From assembly GCF_020567525.1 (NCBI RefSeq), contig NZ_JAJCVI010000006.1:1-64000 (forward strand): a stretch of 64,000 nucleotides of DNA, given 5' to 3'. Below, piece after piece: positions 57,986 through 64,000 of this stretch. Position numbers and translations under genes: made by a program. The stretch's first letter is position 1. Each line of letters begins with the position of its first letter. The stretch is from Halorubellus salinus (lineage in GTDB: Archaea; Halobacteriota; Halobacteria; Halobacteriales; Natrialbaceae). The notes under the pieces are model-generated. The model saw nothing but the letters and a program-made list of their open reading frames with translations. It ran no database searches and was not told the DNA's origin.

Positions 57986-58878
57986 AGTTCTTCCCTCATA
58001 CCGCCGAGGTAGGCGGACTGGACGGCGTCGTTCTCGCGGATCGATTCCGGTGGGCCCGTCGCGATGACGCTCCCGCGGTCGAGGACGGTGATGCGGTCGC
58101 TGATGGAGAGCACGACGTCCATGTCGTGCTCGATGAGGACCACGGTGAGGTCGAGCTCGGACTGGACCTGCTGGACGAGGTCGGCGGTCGCGCGGGTCGC
58201 CCCGGGACTCATCCCGGACGTGGGCTCGTCCAGGAGGAGGACCTCGGGGTCGGTTGCGAGCGCCATCGCGATGCCGAGTCGGCGCTGGTCGCCGTGACTG
58301 AGGTTCTTCGCGAGCGCCTCGGGGTCGGCGTCGAGCCCGACGGTGTCGAGGAGGTCGAGCGCGCGCTCGCGCCCGACGTCGCGGTGGTCGCGGAAGAGGT
58401 CGAAGCTGAACGCGCCACGGTCCGCAGTCTGGACGAACACGCGGACGTTCTCGAGGACCGACTGGTCGGCCATGAGTTCGTTCGACTGGAACGACCGCGC
58501 GAGCCCCATGTGAGGGCGCTCGTGTTCGTCGCGGTCGGTGACGTCCTCGCCGTCGAGGTGGACGCTCCCGGCAGTTGCGGGGAGCGATCCCATGATGGTG
58601 TTGAAGAGCGTGGTCTTCCCAGCGCCGTTCGGGCCGATGACGGCGCGGAGCTCGCCGGGTTCGACCGCGATCGAGATGTCGTCGACGGCGACGACCTCGC
58701 CGAACGTCCGGCGGATGTCCGTCGTCGCGAGCGCAGCCGCCTGCGGCTCGACGACCGGGTCGGGCTGGTCGTCCTCGCGGTCGTCGCGAGCGTGGGGCTC
58801 GCCACGGGTGGGTTCCGGTGCCGTCTCCGCGGTCGCGTCCGCGTCGCCCGTGCGAGCGGTTGCGTCGTGGTCGGTCAT
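57982..58878 (-). CDS. livG: ABC transporter ATP-binding protein, HAAT family (LivG-like)
   Basis: The 298-aa ATPase begins with a charged N-terminal extension MTDHDATARTGDADATAETAPEP. Walker A GPNGAGKTT is at about 84-92, the signature LSHGDQRRLGIAMAL follows, and Walker B is LLLDEPTSGMSPG. The EHDMDVV H-loop is intact. It belongs to the LivG subfamily, with family-typical helical insert regions. The ATG at 58878 overlaps the permease stop by four bases (ATGA). Confidence 0.92.
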   Translation of the reverse strand: MTDHDATARTGDADATAETAPEPTRGEPHARDDREDDQPDPVVEPQAAALATTDIRRTFGEVVAVDDISIAVEPGELRAVIGPNGAGKTTLFNTIMGSLPATAGSVHLDGEDVTDRDEHERPHMGLARSFQSNELMADQSVLENVRVFVQTADRGAFSFDLFRDHRDVGRERALDLLDTVGLDADPEALAKNLSHGDQRRLGIAMALATDPEVLLLDEPTSGMSPGATRATADLVQQVQSELDLTVVLIEHDMDVVLSISDRITVLDRGSVIATGPPESIRENDAVQSAYLGGMREEL

Positions 58879-60065
58879 CGGAGCACCTCCTCGATGCGCG
58901 CCCAGCCGCGGGCGGCGTACGCGCGGACGTACCCCCAGATGCCGTCGTTCGGCGAGACGAGGACGATGACGACGAACACGGCCCCGAGGAGGAACTGCCA
59001 GTGCGAGAGTTCCCGCGAGATGTCGACCGCTATGAAGCCGAGGTCGAGGACGGCGAAGTCCGTGAGGTAGTCCGCGGTGAACTCCCAGACGAACACGCCG
59101 GCGACGGCCCCGAAGAAGTAGTGGACGCCACCGAGGACGGCCATGAGGACGGTATCGCCGCTCGTGAAGACGCTCAGCCACTCCTGGCTGGCGCCGTGGT
59201 TGTTGATCGCCATGAGCGCGCCCGCGAGTGCGGAGAACGCGCCGCTGATGGTGAACGCCCAGACCTTGTACCGGGCGGTGTCGATGCCCATCGCGCGAGC
59301 GAGGTTCTCGTTCTCGCGGATCGCGATGAGCGAGCGCCCGAACGGCGAGCGCACGACCTGCCAGAGCGCGCCCATCGCAAGCAGGAAGACGAGGCCGACG
59401 AGGAGGTACCAGTCGTCCAGCCACCCGAAGACGTCGACGAGTGCGTCAGGCCACGGGATGAGCGTGACGGTGAGTTCCCCGCGGAAGGATTCGATCCATC
59501 CGGGTTGGGCGCCGCCGGAGATGCCGTTCGACCCGCCGGTGATGCCGAACGGGTCGCGGTTCGCGATGAAGTAGACGGCTTCGGCGGCGGCGAGCGTGAG
59601 GAACGCGAAGTAGATCTCGCCTTTCCCGACGGTGAGTCGCCCGAGCGTGTACCCGACGAACGCGGCGAGTGCGACGCCGACGACGGCACCGACGAGGAAG
59701 CCGAGTTCGGGCGCGGGGCCGTGGCCGCTCATGGCGATGGCAGCGCCGTACATCCCGAACCCGAAGAACATCGCGTGTCCGAACGACAGCAATCCAGTAT
59801 AGCCGAACAGGAGGTTGAACGCGGCGACGAAGAGGACGATGATGAGGATGGTGGTGGCGACGCTCTCGAACCCGAGGAGGAACGGGAGCGCGACCACGGG
59901 CCGCAGCAAGAGCACGAACAGCACGAGCCCGATGGGAATCCGGTAGCGCCCCACCCAGTCGGGGAGGCGCGAGAACACGCCGGAGGACGTCGTCTCCGAG
60001 TGCGCGCCGCGTTCGGTGTCCGTCTGGGCGTCCCGGTCGGTCGAGGTAGGGTTCGCGTCCGTCAT
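58875..60065 (-). CDS. livM: ABC transporter permease, HAAT family (LivM-like)
   Basis: The 396-aa inner-membrane protein has about 10 helices. The LivM motif is seen in GLLSFGHAMFFGFGMYGAAIA and GRSLIAIRENENLARAMGIDTARYKVWAFTISGAFSALAGAL, the cytoplasmic coupling loop. It is translated as part of the operon with both neighbours by ATGA overlaps. It forms the translocation pore with LivH. Confidence 0.92.
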   Translation of the reverse strand: MTDANPTSTDRDAQTDTERGAHSETTSSGVFSRLPDWVGRYRIPIGLVLFVLLLRPVVALPFLLGFESVATTILIIVLFVAAFNLLFGYTGLLSFGHAMFFGFGMYGAAIAMSGHGPAPELGFLVGAVVGVALAAFVGYTLGRLTVGKGEIYFAFLTLAAAEAVYFIANRDPFGITGGSNGISGGAQPGWIESFRGELTVTLIPWPDALVDVFGWLDDWYLLVGLVFLLAMGALWQVVRSPFGRSLIAIRENENLARAMGIDTARYKVWAFTISGAFSALAGALMAINNHGASQEWLSVFTSGDTVLMAVLGGVHYFFGAVAGVFVWEFTADYLTDFAVLDLGFIAVDISRELSHWQFLLGAVFVVIVLVSPNDGIWGYVRAYAARGWARIEEVLR

Positions 60066-61093
60066 TCGAGCAGTCCCTCCTCGCCGAAGAGCCCGCGCGG
60101 ACGCACGAGCAGGATGAACAGCATCACGAGGTACGGGACGAGCCCGCGGATGCCGGAGATGTTCAACGCGGCGATACCGGTGTACTCGGCGAGCCCTGCG
60201 AGGATGACGGGGGCGAGGTAGTTCGCCTCGCCGATGAGGATGCCCGCGACGACGCTCCCGAAGAGGCTGCCGACGCCGCCGACGACCACGACGACGAACG
60301 CGAGGATGAGGAACGTCTGGCCCATCTGGGAGTTCACGCCGTACTCGGCGGCCTGCAGGACGCCCGCGAGCGCCGCGATGGCGGACCCGAGGAAGAACAT
60401 CGCCGTGAACCGCACGGGGAGGTTCACGCCGACGAACTCCGTCATCTCGCCGTCCTGGACGCCCGCGCGGACGGTCAGCCCGAAGTCAGTGCGCGAGATG
60501 AGGACGTACACGGCAGCGACGACTAGGGTCGCAACCGCGACCATGAACAACCGGAAGGAGGCGACCTGGGTGATGCCGAGGTCGACGCTCTGCCGGAGTA
60601 CCTCGGGTTTCGCGTACCCGAGCGGGGTCGTCCCCCAGTGGTAGCGGATGGCTTCGTCGAGCATCATCGTCAATCCGAACGTCGCCAAGAGGCCGACGAT
60701 GGGTTCGGAGCCGTAGAGTCGCCGGAGGACGGTGACCTCGATGAGGACGCCGACGACGCCGACGAGGATGGGTGCGACGAGGAGCGCCGTCCAGAACGGC
60801 AGCCCCCAGGCGACGACGACCGAGTACGAGAGGTACGCGCCGAGCATGAACAACGCGCCGTGCGCGAAGTTCACCACGCCCATCAGGCCGAGGATGAGCG
60901 ACAACCCGAGCGTGATGAGGACGAGGATGGCACCGTAGACGAGGCCGCCGACGGCCTGCGTGACGAACAGCCCCGGCTGGTGCGCGAAGCCCGCGACCGT
61001 CGCCACGACGAGCGCGAGCGCGAGCGCGAACCACGCCGGCGAGACGTCTGCGAGTAGCTCGCGAGATCGATTGGTGATCGAGGACGTGCTCAT
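60062..61093 (-). CDS. livH: ABC transporter permease, HAAT family (LivH-like)
   Basis: The 343-aa membrane protein begins MSTSSITNRSRELLADVSP and has about eight helices. The characteristic LGLSLILGLMGVVNFAHGALFMLGAYLSY stretch and the coupling loop SRTDFGLTVRAGVQDGEMTEFVGVNL are present. It pairs with LivM. Its stop overlaps the LivM ATG. The start at 61093 is 7 bp from the stop of the binding-protein gene. Confidence 0.92.
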   Translation of the reverse strand: MSTSSITNRSRELLADVSPAWFALALALVVATVAGFAHQPGLFVTQAVGGLVYGAILVLITLGLSLILGLMGVVNFAHGALFMLGAYLSYSVVVAWGLPFWTALLVAPILVGVVGVLIEVTVLRRLYGSEPIVGLLATFGLTMMLDEAIRYHWGTTPLGYAKPEVLRQSVDLGITQVASFRLFMVAVATLVVAAVYVLISRTDFGLTVRAGVQDGEMTEFVGVNLPVRFTAMFFLGSAIAALAGVLQAAEYGVNSQMGQTFLILAFVVVVVGGVGSLFGSVVAGILIGEANYLAPVILAGLAEYTGIAALNISGIRGLVPYLVMLFILLVRPRGLFGEEGLLE

Positions 61094-61100
61094 CACTCGA

Positions 61101-62372
61101 TTATTCGAGGTCGCACCCGGTCTCCGAGAGCGGACGGACGACGTCGTCGCCGGCGAAGGTCTCCGTCGTCTGGAACCACCGCTTGTAGGGATCGTCCTCC
61201 ATCTCCTCTTGCGGGCGCGCTTCGACGCTGAACGTCGGCTGGACGAGCTGGTTGTTCTCGCGCCAGTACATGTCGCCGCCGCCCTTGATGTCCTTGATCT
61301 TCGAGGACACCTCGTGCCCGACGAGTTCGCCACGCATGTCCTCAGCAGCGGTGGAGTCCGCACGCACCGCCGCGCGCACCGCCTGATCCATCGACATGTA
61401 TCCGAGGAGGTGCCTGACGTACGGGTCCGTGTCCGCGTTCTCCGCGATGCGCTCGGCGAACTGGTTGCTCGCCTCGTTGTCGACCGCCGGCCCCCATACC
61501 TGTCCTGCGGTGTCGAGGATGCCCGCGTTCTCCTTGTCGAGCCCCCAGTACACGACGTCTTCGAGCTGGTGCATCGCGAGCGTGTAGTCGTCCTGGATGC
61601 CCTTCGCCATCGCCTGGTTCGCGGCCTTCCGCAGGTCCAGGCCCGCGATGAGCATCCCGATGCCGTCGGCGTCGGAGTCCGCGGCCTCGTTCAGGTACGG
61701 CGTGTAGTCGTCGTTCGGGAACGGCGCCGCCGCCGTCCCGACGACCTCCTTCCCGCCGTCCTCGAGCGCGCTCGTCACCGCTTGCTGCGCGGTCTGCCCC
61801 CACGTGTAGTCCGAGTAGATGAGGTACCAGGAATCGCCCGCACCGACCATCTGTTCACCGATGGTGTTCGCGAGCATCGAGTTCGCCGCCGTCGGCTGGT
61901 ACATGTGCGTCGCGCACGACCCGCCGGAGACCGCGTCCGAGTGCGCGCCCGTCGCCATGTACGTCACGCTGTTGTCCGACGCCCACGTCCCCATCTTCAA
62001 TGCGACCGACGACGACACCCCACCCATCGCGAAGTCGATCTCCTCCTCGGTGACGAGGCGCTTGATGCGCTGCAGGCCCGTCGACGGATTGACCTCGGTG
62101 TCCCCCGTCGAGATGTCGATACTGACGTCCAGTTCCTCCTCGAGGTCCGCCGCTGCGAGCTCCGCGCCGTCGAGGCCGGCCTGTCCGAACACCGCGAACG
62201 GCCCCGACAGCGACGTCGTGTACCCGACCGACAGGTCGCTGACGTCCGACCCGCCGCCACTCAGCGACGACAGGCACCCCGAGAGTCCCGCGAGCCCAAC
62301 CGCGCCCGCCGCCCCGGCGCTCTGGAGTACGTTCCGTCTGCAAACACGTGGCTGTCCGTCATCAGTTGCCAT
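61101..62372 (-). CDS. livK: Tat-exported solute-binding lipoprotein, HAAT family (LivK-like)
   Basis: The 423-aa protein begins MATDDGQPRVCRRNVLQSAG with a twin-arginine motif, and the hydrophobic stretch ends in LAGLSGC, a lipobox. It should cross the membrane folded and be lipid-anchored outside. The mature part has the periplasmic-binding family I fold: VGYTTSLSGPFAVFGQAGLDGAELA, GVSSSVALKMGTWA, YSDYTWGQTAQQAV and the final MYWRENNQLVQP. It delivers solute to the LivHM pore. Its own TATA-like element lies 27 bp upstream at 62396-62402. Confidence 0.92.
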   Translation of the reverse strand: MATDDGQPRVCRRNVLQSAGAAGAVGLAGLSGCLSSLSGGGSDVSDLSVGYTTSLSGPFAVFGQAGLDGAELAAADLEEELDVSIDISTGDTEVNPSTGLQRIKRLVTEEEIDFAMGGVSSSVALKMGTWASDNSVTYMATGAHSDAVSGGSCATHMYQPTAANSMLANTIGEQMVGAGDSWYLIYSDYTWGQTAQQAVTSALEDGGKEVVGTAAAPFPNDDYTPYLNEAADSDADGIGMLIAGLDLRKAANQAMAKGIQDDYTLAMHQLEDVVYWGLDKENAGILDTAGQVWGPAVDNEASNQFAERIAENADTDPYVRHLLGYMSMDQAVRAAVRADSTAAEDMRGELVGHEVSSKIKDIKGGGDMYWRENNQLVQPTFSVEARPQEEMEDDPYKRWFQTTETFAGDDVVRPLSETGCDLE

Positions 62373-62395
62373 ACCTCACGAATTGTAACTACCCC

Positions 62396-62402
62396 GCTTA
62401 AT
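62396..62402 (-). promoter_or_regulatory. TATA-like element of the ABC operon
   Basis: On the minus strand CATTAAG is centred 27 bp before ATG 62372, so the transporter genes probably have a promoter of their own in addition to any read-through from the upstream dehydrogenase gene. Confidence 0.5.
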
Positions 62403-62484
62403 GGTATCCCCTCGCACAGAATCCTGGCCGTCGAAAATAACCTCAACCGTTACCGTTGACACAAATTGCCGGACAGCGAAGGCC

Positions 62485-63903
62485 TCACTTGGACGAGTCG
62501 TCCACGTCCGGGACGACCTTCCCCGGATTCATCGTTCCCGCGGGGTCCACCGCATCCTTCAGGGTGCGCATCAACTCGAGCGCGCCGCCGTGCTCGCGAC
62601 GCATGAACTTGCGTTTCCCGAGCCCCACACCGTGCTCGCCCGTTGCCGTCCCACCCATATCGATCGCCGCCTCCACCACGCGCTCGTGGACCTTCGACGC
62701 GCGCTCACGTGCGTCCTCGTCGCCCTCGGGAACGAGTGGGGCGTAATGCAGGTTCCCGTCACCCGCATGTCCAACGGTCGGCGTCAGGACGTCCAACTCC
62801 TCGCTCGCATCCGCCACCATCTCCACGAGTTCGGGATAGTTGGCGATCGGCACGACGACGTCGCCGAGGAACGCCGGCTCGAGGTCCTCGCCGTGCGCGC
62901 GATACGCCGGGAGCGCATCCCGGCGCGCACTCCAGACGTCGTCCATCTCGCGCTCGCCAACGGCCTCCCATGAAGACGCGTCGTGGTCCTCGCAGATCCC
63001 TCGCGCGAACTCGACGTCCTCCTCGATACCCGAGTTGTTCGCGTGGAACTCCAGGATAAGGGTGGGGGCTTCGGTGAGTGCGTCGGCGTCGCGGTACTCG
63101 TTGATGAGTTCGGTCGTGAGGGTATCCACGAACTCGATCGCTGCAGGTACCAGGCCCGCGCCGATGACGTCCGCGACTGCAGCGCACGCCTCGGTTCGCG
63201 ACGGGAACGTCACGAGTGCCGCCCGCTTGTGTTCCGGGATACCGCTTACCGCAATCGTCGCCTCCGTGACGACCCCGAACGTCCCTTCGCTCCCCACGAA
63301 CAGGTCCTTCAGACTGTACCCCGACGACGTCTTGACGACGCCACGCCCACACTCGACGACCTCGCCGTCCGGAAGGACGACCTCGAGCCGTCGGACGTGA
63401 TCGCGGGTCTCGCCGTACTTCACCGCGTTGAACCCACTGGCGTTCGTCGCGATCATCCCCCCGATCGTCGCGATATCCCCACTTGAGATACCAGGCGGGA
63501 ACCGAAGCCCGTGCTTCGCGAGTTCCTCGTTGAGGTCGTCGTACACGACGCCCGGCCCCACCGTCGCCTGCAAGTTTTCAGGTTCGACGTCGACGCCAGT
63601 CATGTCCTTGACGTTCAACACGATTCCGTGCTCGACCGGGATGCCACCGCCTTCGAGGCCACTCCCACCCGACCACGGCGTCACCGGCACCCCACGCTCA
63701 TGCGCCGCCGCTAGGACGTCGGAGACCTCCTCCGTCGACTGCGGCCACACCACCGCATCCGGCATCACCGGCTCGTGCACACTCGCATCCAACGCGAACT
63801 CCTCGCGGTTAGACCGGTCGACCGCGATACGGTCCGCTGGGAGGACGTCCTCGAGGAACCCACAATCGTGACTCGAAGCCTTATCTGACACCGAAGCCAC
63901 CAC
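62485..63903 (-). CDS. FAD-linked 2-hydroxyacid dehydrogenase (GlcD/D-lactate dehydrogenase type)
   Basis: The 472-aa protein has the FAD-binding PCMH domain (about 45-220), with PVTPWSGGSGLEGGGIPVEHG, IGGMIATNASGFNAVKYGETRDHV and the following LFVGSEGTFGVVTEATIA. The C-terminal FAD-linked oxidase domain has DVVVPIANYPELVEMV, HAGDGNLHY and GEHGVGLGKRKFM. The family oxidises D-lactate or glycolate. It is the first gene of the minus-strand hydroxy-acid cluster, 112 bp from the binding-protein gene. Confidence 0.9.
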   Translation of the reverse strand: MVASVSDKASSHDCGFLEDVLPADRIAVDRSNREEFALDASVHEPVMPDAVVWPQSTEEVSDVLAAAHERGVPVTPWSGGSGLEGGGIPVEHGIVLNVKDMTGVDVEPENLQATVGPGVVYDDLNEELAKHGLRFPPGISSGDIATIGGMIATNASGFNAVKYGETRDHVRRLEVVLPDGEVVECGRGVVKTSSGYSLKDLFVGSEGTFGVVTEATIAVSGIPEHKRAALVTFPSRTEACAAVADVIGAGLVPAAIEFVDTLTTELINEYRDADALTEAPTLILEFHANNSGIEEDVEFARGICEDHDASSWEAVGEREMDDVWSARRDALPAYRAHGEDLEPAFLGDVVVPIANYPELVEMVADASEELDVLTPTVGHAGDGNLHYAPLVPEGDEDARERASKVHERVVEAAIDMGGTATGEHGVGLGKRKFMRREHGGALELMRTLKDAVDPAGTMNPGKVVPDVDDSSK

Positions 63904-64000
63904 CGACGGAACGACTCATTGAGAAAACGCAAGTCCGGGGAACCCCTAAGCGTTGGCTTCGACACACCCAGGAGACCAAGACGCGAAGACGCGACAGGGC

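Noticed and set aside
1-64000. CRISPR array, rRNA or tRNA genes, replication origin
   Set aside because: No spaced direct repeats of CRISPR type, no conserved RNA sequence, and no orc1/cdc6 gene with origin repeats was seen.

Overview
The window is a stretch of haloarchaeal (class Halobacteria) chromosome. It is very GC-rich and its proteins are strongly acidic. Many genes start as leaderless transcripts about 25-32 bp after a TATA box, neighbouring genes often overlap by ATGA or TGATG, and several families found essentially only in Halobacteria occur (small zinc proteins, HalOD1, PGF-CTERM, RPA-associated protein). About 65 protein genes are supported, packed densely on both strands. I found no rRNA, tRNA, CRISPR array or intact insertion sequence. 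A perfect hairpin at the extreme left edge may be the end of an IS200/IS605-type element lying outside the window.

Layout. 1-14 kb: edge hairpin, a membrane protein, an EthD/TPP-enzyme pair, ATP-type PEP carboxykinase, a HEWD zinc microprotein and CutA, an HD hydrolase, a UPF0173 metallo-hydrolase, an S1/OB/DHH protein with degenerate catalytic motifs, two small conserved genes, a 44-aa zinc microprotein, a Cdc48-type double AAA ATPase and a phosphatidylserine decarboxylase-type enzyme. 14-25 kb: a PiT phosphate transporter, an Lhr-family helicase, a large acidic protein, and the rpa1-rpap1-rpe single-strand-DNA-binding operon. 25-36 kb: riboflavin/F420-pathway reductase, a glutaredoxin-thioredoxin reductase fusion, DUF389 and other membrane proteins, DUF357, CBS, a RimK-RimB-type fusion, an M20 peptidase paired with a trans-sulfuration enzyme, and a small ArsR-like/microprotein/membrane-protein trio. 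36-43 kb: a six-repeat DUF7282 surface protein with a PGF-CTERM anchor, TFB, aIF2 beta, small zinc proteins, and an Ogg-type glycosylase. 43-53 kb: DMT and MFS transporters, an LLM flavoenzyme, a methyltransferase, two paralogous zinc microproteins, a VOC protein, a HalOD1 protein whose start lies in tandem repeats, a GT2 glycosyltransferase and an AglJ-like glycosyltransferase.

53.5-63.9 kb forms a metabolic island: an FAD-linked D-2-hydroxyacid dehydrogenase (GlcD/Dld type), a complete five-gene ABC transporter of the branched-chain-amino-acid (HAAT) type, and a LutC plus fused LutA/LutB iron-sulfur lactate-utilisation pair. The genes are almost all on the minus strand. The arrangement suggests uptake and oxidation of lactate or a related hydroxy acid through an ABC importer. 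This is the best candidate here for an under-described system.
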